Position numbers and translations under genes: made by a program
Notes under the pieces: generated by a model
What the model was told of the DNA's origin: nothing
Databases searched by the model: none
Seen by the model: only the letters and a program-made list of their open reading frames with translations
Assembly: GCF_018687595.1 (NCBI RefSeq)
Contig: NZ_CP061298.1
Coordinates: forward strand, 682,001-746,000
From: Polynucleobacter paludilacus
GTDB taxonomy: Bacteria > Pseudomonadota > Gammaproteobacteria > Burkholderiales > Burkholderiaceae
DNA: 64,000 nt
Direction of reading: 5' to 3'
Part shown: one piece after another, positions 36,476 to 43,689 of the stretch
Numbering within the stretch: position 1 is the first letter of the stretch
Layout of the letters: each line of letters begins with the position of its first letter

Positions 36476-36844
36476 ATGGCAGGTTTTCGATCGTTGGCGG
36501 CAACTCTTGTCTTTGGCCTTGGTTCAGCAGCACCGGTATGTATCTTTGCTGCGGGCCCCGGCGGTATGGGTGGTGGTCCAGGGGGTAGGGGTGGCCCAAA
36601 TCCTGCGGATGTTTACCCCATCGTGGTGCCTTATGGCGACTGCAGCAGCAATAATTGCAATAACTATAACCAGCCATTAACCCCTGTCACTGTCCCTACC
36701 GGCCCTAATGGCGCCACCCAGACTCAGGTAGGAACCACGACTTATTACACCCCTGGTGGAAGCTCAGTTACTAATGGTAATCAAACCATCTATTCCAACG
36801 GCACTAACTGTGTTGTGAATGGGAACCAAAAGGTCTGTAACTAG
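36476..36844 (+). CDS. Secreted Gly/Asn/Thr-rich protein of unknown function
   Basis: A 122-aa product with a signal peptide (about 1-26, ending IFAA). The mature protein opens with a glycine-rich run (GPGGMGGGPGGRGGP) and continues with Asn/Thr/Gly-rich low-complexity sequence holding four cysteines in two pairs (DCSSNNC; NCVVNGNQKVC). No family was recognised. An extracellular or surface role is possible from composition only. Confidence 0.6.
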   Translation: MAGFRSLAATLVFGLGSAAPVCIFAAGPGGMGGGPGGRGGPNPADVYPIVVPYGDCSSNNCNNYNQPLTPVTVPTGPNGATQTQVGTTTYYTPGGSSVTNGNQTIYSNGTNCVVNGNQKVCN

Positions 36845-36855
36845 AAATTTTAGGT

Positions 36856-37119
36856 ATGAACATACCAAAAGACTTGGATCCAGCAGATATTCAGGCTGTT
36901 ATTGATCGTTTAGATCACTTAATTCATCAGCTTGGGCAACCTCTTTTGGGGGCTCGATTTAATGTCGAATTATTGATTAAGACCCCTGATTGCCCTAGTT
37001 CAGGTGTAGCTAAAACAAAGATTGATCATATAAATCAATCAATTAGCGAAGCAACTTCAATCTCTGCTCTAATCAGCCAAGAATTCAGTGAATTAAAAGA
37101 AATTTTAAATATTTCTTAA
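36856..37119 (+). CDS. Small protein resembling a free-standing histidine-kinase DHp domain
   Basis: An 87-aa protein predicted as two long helices joined by a short loop (KTPDCPSSG). The first helix contains HQLGQPLLGARFNVELL, close to the H-box pattern H-E-L-N-Q-P-L of HisKA-type sensor kinases, placing a candidate phospho-acceptor at His 24. No ATPase domain or sensor domain is present or encoded next to it. It could be a phosphotransfer or decoy domain, or an unrelated helical hairpin. It is 11 bp after the secreted protein gene. Confidence 0.55.
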   Translation: MNIPKDLDPADIQAVIDRLDHLIHQLGQPLLGARFNVELLIKTPDCPSSGVAKTKIDHINQSISEATSISALISQEFSELKEILNIS

Positions 37120-37126
37120 GTTTTCC

Positions 37127-37153
37127 TAAAGTTCTATTTTCCGCTGCCGTAAA
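37127..37153 (+). promoter_or_regulatory. Sigma-28 (FliA) promoter for the 142-aa gene
   Basis: TAAAGTTC, 11-bp spacer, GCCGTAAA. This matches the E. coli FliA consensus (TAAAGTTT-N11-GCCGATAA) at 14 of 16 positions with exact spacing. It lies 95 bp upstream of the gene at 37248, and matching sites precede a flagellin and flgM in this window. Confidence 0.85.
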
Positions 37154-37247
37154 AGGTATTAAGAGAACCCGATTAAAAGGGTATTTAATAGATTCGTATA
37201 TGTTTATTACGGTTTAGAGGAGAAAAGCTTTAGTTAAAGGGGTCATT

Positions 37248-37676
37248 ATGGATATGCAAATTAATTCAATTTCGTCATACAGTGGAGCGCAAGACCCCTC
37301 CACGCTAGCGCTGCGCGACCAGTATTTGGGTGCACTCTCTGCCGCTTTACGGTCAGGTGATGCCGTTTCAGCTCAACAAGCCCTCCTGGGTTTTGTTGGT
37401 ACCGGTGGCATTGTTTCTCCTTCCACGCTCTATGAGAGGCTCAAGCAGGCCCTTCAAAGTGGCGATAAAACCCAAATGGATCAATTGGCTAGGGATGTCT
37501 TGAACGCCCAGGATTCTCAGGAGGCTCCTCAGGTGGCTAATCCTGCACCTCTCGCTGCGCCTGTAAGCACTTCTAGTAGTGACCCAAGACACCCTATGAC
37601 TGCAGCAGCAGACCATACCGACCACGCTTTATTGGTAGCCCAGGGTTTGGGTTCCATCATCAATACTTCAGCCTAA
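37248..37676 (+). CDS. Sigma-28-controlled protein of unknown function
   Basis: A 142-aa protein without signal peptide. Two similar helical units are visible, LGALSAALRSGDAVSAQQALLGFV (about 27-50) and RLKQALQSGDKTQMDQLARDVL (about 64-85), followed by an Ala/Pro/Ser-rich linker and a short C-terminal segment. No family was recognised. The perfect-spacing sigma-28 promoter upstream places it in the late flagellar regulon, so it may be an exported flagellar part, a motility regulator or a chemotaxis accessory. Confidence 0.65.
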   Translation: MDMQINSISSYSGAQDPSTLALRDQYLGALSAALRSGDAVSAQQALLGFVGTGGIVSPSTLYERLKQALQSGDKTQMDQLARDVLNAQDSQEAPQVANPAPLAAPVSTSSSDPRHPMTAAADHTDHALLVAQGLGSIINTSA

Positions 37677-37693
37677 TTTAGCCCTATTTGATG

Positions 37694-37717
37694 AGGCCTA
37701 GAATAAAGGCCTTTTTC
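37694..37717 (+). terminator. Terminator after the 142-aa gene
   Basis: AGGCC (37694-37698) pairs with GGCCT (37708-37712) around a 9-nt loop, followed by TTTTT. The stem is short but the T-run is good, and it lies just after the stop codon. Confidence 0.5.
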
Positions 37718-37827
37718 TAGAGCTGTTCCCTTGATCGTCAAGATCATCCTCATATTAAATTGTTGAAACTTCCCCTAAAATCTGATTTTTAGGGCGTTAA
37801 ACACTTTTTCAAAAAAATAGAGTACTG

Positions 37828-39138
37828 ATGATTCAAGCTGACACCACTCTCATGGACTCTGATTCTGCCGAAGTTTTTCTTGGTAGAAACCCGATCCTCG
37901 ATAACCGTGGAAAAATTACTGCGTATGAGATGCTTTTCAAATCAAAGGAAAGCCTCGATAACCTGAGTCATGAATATGACTTGGCCGCTAGTAGCAACAT
38001 CATCATTAATGCAATGAGCCATTTCGGTCTTGAGAGTGTATTGGGTGATTGCGATGGCTTCTTGCCAGTAAGCGCTAAGCTACTGGTGAGTAATACGATG
38101 AACTTATTGCCCCCTAAGCGGATGGTGCTCGAAATCATAGAGCAAGGACCATTAGATCCTGAGGTGATTTCCAGTCTTCAAGCATTGAAGCGGAAGGGCT
38201 TTCGGCTTGCTTTGTCAGACATTGATTTGCTCGATACAAACGATGAGCTCTTGCCCTTGCTGGACATTATCAAAATCAATCTGGCTTTGATTAAAGTTGA
38301 TGGTGAGGCTGGCGTACTCCACTATTTTGCTCAGAAAGATCTCAAAGGTCTGGTTGCTGAAATCCGTAAAACAGTTCCGCAAGCCGCTATTTTGGCTTCA
38401 CACGTTCAAAGCGAATCTGACTTTGAACAGTGCAAATCCCTCAAGCTGAATCTTTTTCAGGGCCACTATTTCTCACAGCCCACCTTGCTGAAAGGTAAAA
38501 AGCCTAAAGCAGAGCAAATGAGTTTGATGCAGTTGATTGGTTTGTTATTTAAAGACTCTGACATTGCCTCCATCGAGCCCTATTTCAAAAATAGCCCAGA
38601 TTTAACTCTGGGCTTGCTGCGTTTAGTCAACTCAGTTGGCGTCGGCGGTCACATGCAGATCGCTAGTGTTCGTCAGGCCTTGGTGGTTTTAGGTCAAAAA
38701 CAGCTCTTGCAATGGATGTTGTTATTGGTTTATACCCATGCGGGATCGAAATTGAATACGGATCTACAGCAAAGGGTTGTTAATCGCGCCAAGCTGCTTG
38801 AGCTTTTATCTCAACATGAGGCAATTGCAAAGCCAGGACTCAGCGACCAAGCCTTTATGGTGGGAATGCTATCTTTGGCCGACCATGTTGCAGATTTGTC
38901 ACTAGATGAGATTCTCAAGCAGATCCCTTTAGCTGAGCCATTACAAAAGGCTTTGCTCTATCGGGAGGGATTATTTGGCCAGCTGCTAAGCCTGACTGAG
39001 GCGATTGAAAGCGTTGATTTTATTGAAATGGAAAACATTCGTCAGTCTTTGGGGATGAGTGCTGAAGACATCACTAAGCTCCAATTGCAGGCCATTCAGT
39101 GGAGTAATGCGCTAAGCAGCAAAATTAATAAGGCCTAG
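37828..39138 (+). CDS. EAL/HDOD (YuxH-type) signalling protein
   Basis: A 436-aa cytoplasmic protein: a degenerate EAL-like domain (FLGRNPILDNRGKITAYEMLF at about 17-37; LEII in place of EXL; ALSDIDLLD; LFQGHYFSQP at about 208-217) and a C-terminal HDOD domain (about 225-425). Missing catalytic residues suggest it senses or binds rather than hydrolyses c-di-GMP. It is a paralogue of the protein encoded at 34809-36434 but lacks its acidic insertion. An inverted repeat (CCCTAAAA and TTTTAGGG at 37774-37795) lies upstream. Confidence 0.85.
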   Translation: MIQADTTLMDSDSAEVFLGRNPILDNRGKITAYEMLFKSKESLDNLSHEYDLAASSNIIINAMSHFGLESVLGDCDGFLPVSAKLLVSNTMNLLPPKRMVLEIIEQGPLDPEVISSLQALKRKGFRLALSDIDLLDTNDELLPLLDIIKINLALIKVDGEAGVLHYFAQKDLKGLVAEIRKTVPQAAILASHVQSESDFEQCKSLKLNLFQGHYFSQPTLLKGKKPKAEQMSLMQLIGLLFKDSDIASIEPYFKNSPDLTLGLLRLVNSVGVGGHMQIASVRQALVVLGQKQLLQWMLLLVYTHAGSKLNTDLQQRVVNRAKLLELLSQHEAIAKPGLSDQAFMVGMLSLADHVADLSLDEILKQIPLAEPLQKALLYREGLFGQLLSLTEAIESVDFIEMENIRQSLGMSAEDITKLQLQAIQWSNALSSKINKA

Positions 39139-39196
39139 ACCTAACTTTTTGTGTATATTGGCCAGGTTATTAAAAAAAGAGTTGGAACATTAGAGC

Positions 39197-39847
39197 ATGA
39201 CATTAATGAAATGTATTCGCCTGGCCATTGCTGACGATCATGCTTTGTTGAGAGAGAGTCTTTCCCAGGTTCTGGCCTCACACCCTGGCATTGAGATTGC
39301 CGCAGAATTGGCTTCTGGTGCCGAAGCAATCAAATATGTCGCGTCTAATCCCATTGATTGCCTCGTTCTTGATATGGACCTAGCGGACAAGACCGGTATC
39401 GAGGTGATCAAAACAATTCGTCGTGATAATAAAAAGTTACCGATTCTGGTGCTCTCTATGCATCCGGAAAATTTGTATGCGATTCGCGCACTAAAGGCCG
39501 GAGCTTCTGGATACATCACGAAGTCATCATCAACTCAAGAACTGGTTACCGCCATTCGACAGGTTGCATCTAATGCCAAGTATGTCAGCACTAATGTGGC
39601 TGAATTATTAGCTAGTCAAATGTATGAAAAGACCTTTGATGGCGAGCCTCACGAATCTCTCTCTGACCGCGAATATCAGTATCTGGTAATGACCGCTTCC
39701 GGGCTGACTCTAAGTCAAATTGCTGCCCAAATGAATTTATCCACTAAAACTATCAGCATGTTTCGCTCCCGTGCTTTAAAAAAGATGGGAATGAAGACCA
39801 ATGCCGAACTGGCGCATTACGCCATTAAAAACAACATCGTCATTTAA
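39197..39847 (+). CDS. NarL/LuxR-family response regulator
   Basis: A 216-aa protein with a receiver domain (IRLAIADDHALLRESL, phospho-Asp in LVLDMDLADKTG, KS in GYITKSSS) and a LuxR-type HTH (LSDREYQYLVMTASGLTLSQIAAQMNLSTKTISMFRSRALKKMG). No full-length cognate kinase is encoded nearby. It lies directly before fliT and the flagellar genes, and no flhDC is present in the window, so it may help control motility; this is inference. An alternative ATG at 39206 would shorten it by three residues. Confidence 0.9.
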   Translation: MTLMKCIRLAIADDHALLRESLSQVLASHPGIEIAAELASGAEAIKYVASNPIDCLVLDMDLADKTGIEVIKTIRRDNKKLPILVLSMHPENLYAIRALKAGASGYITKSSSTQELVTAIRQVASNAKYVSTNVAELLASQMYEKTFDGEPHESLSDREYQYLVMTASGLTLSQIAAQMNLSTKTISMFRSRALKKMGMKTNAELAHYAIKNNIVI

Positions 39848-39985
39848 ATAGCGACGCTGTACTTTTTAAATTCAATTGGTAGCAGGGTTTTTGTGTCCTT
39901 TTATCGGCTTTGTTTTGCATAAAGCTCGGTATGATTTCGGTATAGAAATTTAGTCCCAAAGCCTTTTTTACCTATTCGAAAACTG

Positions 39986-40291
39986 ATGTCTTCTCCCCGC
40001 GATATGCTCTCTCTTTATGAGGCTGTGACTGATATCAGCCAACAAATGCTGGAAGCTGCTCGCCGTAAAGATTGGAAGGGGTATGGTCAATTAGAGTTAC
40101 TATGCAAGGGCTATATTCATCAGATTCCGAATCATGATGACAAAACACCGTTAAATGCCGAAGCCCTACAACGAAAGATAGCCTGCTTGAAGACCATCCT
40201 TTCCAATGACAAAGAAATCATGGATCTTTTGCAGCCCTGGATGTTGCGTTTATCGGATATCTTGCACAGCAGCGCTAACTCTAGACATTAA
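39986..40291 (+). CDS. fliT: Flagellar protein FliT (export chaperone-like)
   Basis: A 101-aa helical protein of FliT type: LYEAVTDISQQMLEAARRKDW near the start and the conserved LELLCKGYIHQI core. FliT is the chaperone for the filament cap FliD in homologues and can also bind the flagellar master regulator and FliJ/FliI. fliD is not in this window. It is followed 11 bp later by the FliK-like gene. Confidence 0.75.
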   Translation: MSSPRDMLSLYEAVTDISQQMLEAARRKDWKGYGQLELLCKGYIHQIPNHDDKTPLNAEALQRKIACLKTILSNDKEIMDLLQPWMLRLSDILHSSANSRH

Positions 40292-40302
40292 GTTTTGCAG
40301 CC

Positions 40303-41193
40303 ATGGACATCAAGGCCATCCCTGGGGCGCTCATCAGCAATCCCATTCAAAATAGTGGCAGTGTAGGAACAAGCTTACTGATAGGGAAGCAATACGCCGG
40401 CAGCATTATTGGTTTTGATTCAGAAGGGCTGGCTTCGGTACAAATTGGTGATCAAGTATTTAGTATGCCATTGCCAGGCACTTATGACGCTCAAGAAGTG
40501 GTGCGCCTTCGTTATCTTGGAGGTGACCCTAGACCAAGCTTTCTTCTTTTGCGGCCAAGCGATGCAAGCGTTGCAGCGGCGCATGTTACTTTAAGCGAAA
40601 CCGGAAAACTCATAAGCCAAATTTTGGAAGAGAGCGCAGTATTTGCGAGTTTGAGTGCAATTGAGCTTGCCGAAGTTAACCCGTTAATGGAGTCCATGAA
40701 TAATCCGGAGTTAACGGCTTTGGAGTTACAAAATGCCCTAACCATGAGCGGTTTGTTCTATGAGTCGCACATTGCGAATTATCTCCAAGGCAAACGACCG
40801 ATGGATGTCCTTAAACGTGAGCCACAGAATCGGTCTGGCTATAACCAGGCTCAAATGGTCGCAAAGCAATTGGAAACTCTCGAGAATCAAGAGACAGAAT
40901 GGACAGGCATGATCTGGCCCGGCCAATATTTGCGCTGGATAGTCCATCCCGATACCCAGGGATCTGAGCTGGATGTTGATCAACCCTGTAGCAGTATTTT
41001 GGAACTTATCCTCCCCAAGCTGGGCAAACTGCGTTGCCGTATTAGCCTACAAAATGGTAAGAGTCAAATTGAGATTGAAAGTGAGCTTTGGAAATCAAAA
41101 GATCAATTAGAGGCAGCCATTCCGCTAATCCAAAAAAGTTTTAATGCATTGAAAATGAATTTGCAATCAGTGAGCGTAAAACATGTCGGATAA
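40303..41193 (+). CDS. FliK-like flagellar hook-length control family protein
   Basis: A 296-aa protein whose C-terminal part (about 200-290) has the FliK C-domain pattern: GMIWPGQYLRWIVH, ILELILPKLGKLRCRISLQNGKSQIEIESE. The N-terminal part is not conserved. It is paired with a FlhB-C-terminal-like gene with an 11-bp overlap, an arrangement known in other bacteria (YlqG-YlqH type). A second, more classical fliK is encoded at 47203-48363, so the two probably have different jobs. Confidence 0.7.
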   Translation: MDIKAIPGALISNPIQNSGSVGTSLLIGKQYAGSIIGFDSEGLASVQIGDQVFSMPLPGTYDAQEVVRLRYLGGDPRPSFLLLRPSDASVAAAHVTLSETGKLISQILEESAVFASLSAIELAEVNPLMESMNNPELTALELQNALTMSGLFYESHIANYLQGKRPMDVLKREPQNRSGYNQAQMVAKQLETLENQETEWTGMIWPGQYLRWIVHPDTQGSELDVDQPCSSILELILPKLGKLRCRISLQNGKSQIEIESELWKSKDQLEAAIPLIQKSFNALKMNLQSVSVKHVG

Positions 41194-41458
41194 CTCAAAG
41201 GCCAAGGCGTTACAACAGGCAGTTGCCCAGGTATATGAGCATGGTGACTTTGCTCCTCAACCACTAGAGGCTGGCAGAGGGATTGTTGCTGAGCAAATTA
41301 TAGACACGGCTAAAGAGCATCAGCTCTTCACGCATGAATCTGCTGAGTTAGTGAACCTATTGCTGCAAGTTGACTTAGATGACCGCATACCCACGGAAAT
41401 GTATCGGGCAATTGCTGAGGTATTGGCTTGGATTGAGGCTTTGGAGAGGCAGACTTAA
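41183..41458 (+). CDS. FlhB C-terminal-domain-like protein (FhlB/YlqH type)
   Basis: A 91-aa protein matching the part of FlhB that follows its autocleavage site: GRGIVAEQIIDTAKEHQLFTHESAELVNLLLQVDLDDRIPTEMYRAIAEVLAWI. The NPTH cleavage motif and all membrane helices are absent. In FlhB this domain sets export substrate specificity; stand-alone copies can partly replace it in some bacteria. It overlaps the upstream FliK-like gene by 11 bp. Confidence 0.8.
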   Translation: MSDNSKAKALQQAVAQVYEHGDFAPQPLEAGRGIVAEQIIDTAKEHQLFTHESAELVNLLLQVDLDDRIPTEMYRAIAEVLAWIEALERQT

Positions 41459-41474
41459 GAAGCTTTCGAAGAAA

Positions 41475-41852
41475 TTAAATCTGCATATTCATAATGTCGT
41501 GATAGGCGGAGACCAATTTATTCCGAACCTGCACGGTAGCCTGAAACGTAATGCTGGCTTTTTGGGTGGCAACCATGACATCGGATAAATTAACACTATC
41601 GTCACCGAGTGCAAAACTCTTACCCATTTCAGTAGCTTTCGCTTGGGTCTGATTGACTTGATCAAGTGAGGATTTTAGGGCTGAGGCAAAGTCAAGCTTA
41701 TCTGACTTAGTCGATTCCTGAGGGCCCAGCTTATCCAAGCCTTTTGGCCCACTTAAACCATTTGTGGCTACAGCAGGATGATTTTCAGCCGCCGCTTTCA
41801 GTTGTGAAAGCATAGCTTGAATTCTGCCAGAATCGATTGCCCCAATACCCAT
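41475..41852 (-). CDS. fliE: Flagellar hook-basal body protein FliE
   Basis: Export-gate/MS-ring to rod junction protein. The 125-aa product (ATG at 41852, preceded by AGAGAG; an upstream TTG at 41879 is less likely) has the FliE C-terminal signature DFASALKSSLDQVNQTQAKA, VNLSDVMVATQKASITFQATVQVRNKLVSAYHDIMNMQI. It is divergent from fliF, the common betaproteobacterial arrangement. Confidence 0.93.
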   Translation of the reverse strand: MGIGAIDSGRIQAMLSQLKAAAENHPAVATNGLSGPKGLDKLGPQESTKSDKLDFASALKSSLDQVNQTQAKATEMGKSFALGDDSVNLSDVMVATQKASITFQATVQVRNKLVSAYHDIMNMQI

Positions 41853-41892
41853 AAGTCTCTCTTGTCCAAAAATGCTCAATGGAGGCTAATTT

Positions 41893-41909
41893 ATCAGGGC
41901 AACCCTGAT
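41893..41909. repeat. Perfect inverted repeat in the fliE-fliF control region
   Basis: ATCAGGG and CCCTGAT, 7-bp arms around CAA, in the 196-bp gap between divergent fliE and fliF. No T-run follows on either strand, so an operator is more likely than a terminator. A second small inverted repeat (CCCTC and GAGGG arms) lies near 41997-42009. No sigma-54 or sigma-28 element was found in the gap. Confidence 0.5.
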
Positions 41910-42048
41910 TTGGTTAGCCCAATAAGAAGGAAAAAAAGCCTCTATTCCTTCAATTGAAACAAAACCAAGGTGCAGATAATATGTCCACAGAAGCCCCCTC
42001 TATGGGAGGGCGGTTAAGGTATTTGAATTCGGTTTAGAGGAAGAGCGC

Positions 42049-43689
42049 GTGGAAAAGCTAATGGAGCGGTTTAATGCGGGTGGTGGCAATAGCGCAAAAA
42101 TGCTATTGGCTTTTGGCATTGCTGCGGTGATTGCGGTGATGGCTGTCGTCATGATGTGGAGCATGGGCGGCAAATACAAAGTCGTATTTTCTAATTTCAG
42201 TGATAAGGATGGCGGCGCTATTGTTTCTGCTTTGGAGCAAATGAATGTTCCCTATAAATTAGCCGATGGCGGTGCATCGATCCTTGTTCCTGAAGATCAG
42301 GTCTATCAAACCCGTTTAAAGCTTTCAGCCATGGGTTTGCCTAAAGGTGGCAATGTTGGCTTTGAGCTGCTAGAGAACCAAAAATTTGGTGTTTCCCAGT
42401 TTGTTGAACAAGTGAACTATCAACGTGCTCTAGAGGGCGAACTAGAGAGAAGCATTCAATCGATTGCAGGTGTAGATAATGCCCGTGTCCACTTAGCAAT
42501 TCCTAAGTCATCTGTCTTTGTCCGCGAAGACCAAAAACCTACCGCTTCAGTTCTGGTGAAAATGGCCTCCGGACGCTCATTAGAACAAAGACAAGTGAGC
42601 GCCATTGTCCATTTGGTTTCTAGTAGTGTTCCTAATTTGCCTTCCTCTGGCGTTGATATTGTTGATAACAACGGTAATCTTCTGTCTGATCAAGCCAAGA
42701 AGGGTGACAAGACCCTGGATGCAAGTCAGATGAAATATGTGGAAGCAATTCAGAACAACATTGCTAGCCACGTGCAGTCGATCATTGCACCGATTGTAGG
42801 CATTAAGAATGTGAAGGCGGAAGCACAGGCTGAGATTGATTTCAATAATCACGAGGAGGCCAATGAGATCTTCAAGCCAAATCAGGATCCTAAAACAGCT
42901 GTGGTTCGGAGTATGCAAACACGCGAAATTTCACAGCCAATTGGTGCGGCCAATCCAACCGGTTCAACTGCTGGCGGTATCCCTGGTGCCGCAAGTAATC
43001 AGCCGCCAGCCAATGCGAATGCACCAATCGTTGGTGCCAAGGATGCTGCAAACACTGGTGGTGCAGCTCCGGCGATGGGTAGCGAAAAACATTCGATTGC
43101 GAACTATGAAGTGAATAAGACAATCACGTTTGATCAAAAGTCGATGGGTGGGATTAAGAAGCTTTCTGTTGCAGTGGTTGTCAATAACAAACAAGAACTG
43201 GATAAAGACGGCAAAGTGGTTAGCAGGCCTCTAACAGATGATGAGAAGAATCAAATTTCGGATTTAGCTAAAAAGGCCATGGGCTTTGATGAGGCGAGGG
43301 GCGATAGTTTGACGGTAGTCAATACGCCTTTTAACGAAATCGGCGCAAATGACATTCCGGACTTGCCCATCTGGAAGGACCCAAGCTACATTGGTGGTGC
43401 TAAAGATATTGGCAAGTGGATTTTGAGTTTGATAGTAGTCTTCCTACTTTACAGTAAGGGCTTGAAGCCAATGATGGCAAAGTGGGCTGCAGGAGAGACC
43501 ATGTTTCCTGGCAGGAAGGCTGCGGCCTTAGCGCTTGAAGAGGATTTAGACGAAGACACGGGCATGCCAGTGATCAAAAAATCTCCATACCAGAGGGATT
43601 TAGATAATGTGCAAAAATTAGCAAAAGATAATCCTAAGGTTGTCTCAGACGTCGTATCTAACTGGGTGAGTGGAAATGCCGGCTCCTAA
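42049..43689 (+). CDS. fliF: Flagellar MS-ring protein FliF
   Basis: Forms the membrane MS ring on which the flagellum is built. The 546-aa product has an N-terminal membrane helix (about 18-40), the periplasmic ring-building motifs (VSQFVEQVNYQRALEGELERSI, RVHLAIPKSSVF, TASVLVKMASGRSL), an Ala/Gly/Pro-rich segment (about 300-345), a second membrane helix (about 453-470) and the acidic FliG-binding C-terminus. The GTG start has AGAGGAAG at good distance; an ATG four codons later is possible. The 3' end overlaps fliG. Confidence 0.95.
   Translation: MEKLMERFNAGGGNSAKMLLAFGIAAVIAVMAVVMMWSMGGKYKVVFSNFSDKDGGAIVSALEQMNVPYKLADGGASILVPEDQVYQTRLKLSAMGLPKGGNVGFELLENQKFGVSQFVEQVNYQRALEGELERSIQSIAGVDNARVHLAIPKSSVFVREDQKPTASVLVKMASGRSLEQRQVSAIVHLVSSSVPNLPSSGVDIVDNNGNLLSDQAKKGDKTLDASQMKYVEAIQNNIASHVQSIIAPIVGIKNVKAEAQAEIDFNNHEEANEIFKPNQDPKTAVVRSMQTREISQPIGAANPTGSTAGGIPGAASNQPPANANAPIVGAKDAANTGGAAPAMGSEKHSIANYEVNKTITFDQKSMGGIKKLSVAVVVNNKQELDKDGKVVSRPLTDDEKNQISDLAKKAMGFDEARGDSLTVVNTPFNEIGANDIPDLPIWKDPSYIGGAKDIGKWILSLIVVFLLYSKGLKPMMAKWAAGETMFPGRKAAALALEEDLDEDTGMPVIKKSPYQRDLDNVQKLAKDNPKVVSDVVSNWVSGNAGS

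Noticed and set aside
37774-37795. Inverted repeat before the second EAL/HDOD gene as a terminator
   Set aside because: No T-run follows the stem; the preceding gene already has a terminator at 37694-37717.
37776-37800. TAAAATCT...GGCGTTAA as a sigma-28 promoter for the second EAL/HDOD gene
   Set aside because: The spacing is 2 bp too short and the -10 is poor compared with the three good sites.
39924-39950. TAAAGCTC-N11-GGTATAGA upstream of fliT as a sigma-28 promoter
   Set aside because: The -35 fits but the -10 matches the GCCGTAAA pattern poorly.
42049-42051. Sigma-54 promoter before fliF or fliE
   Set aside because: Scanning the gap on both strands gave no GG-N10-GC element; the closest was off by one base.
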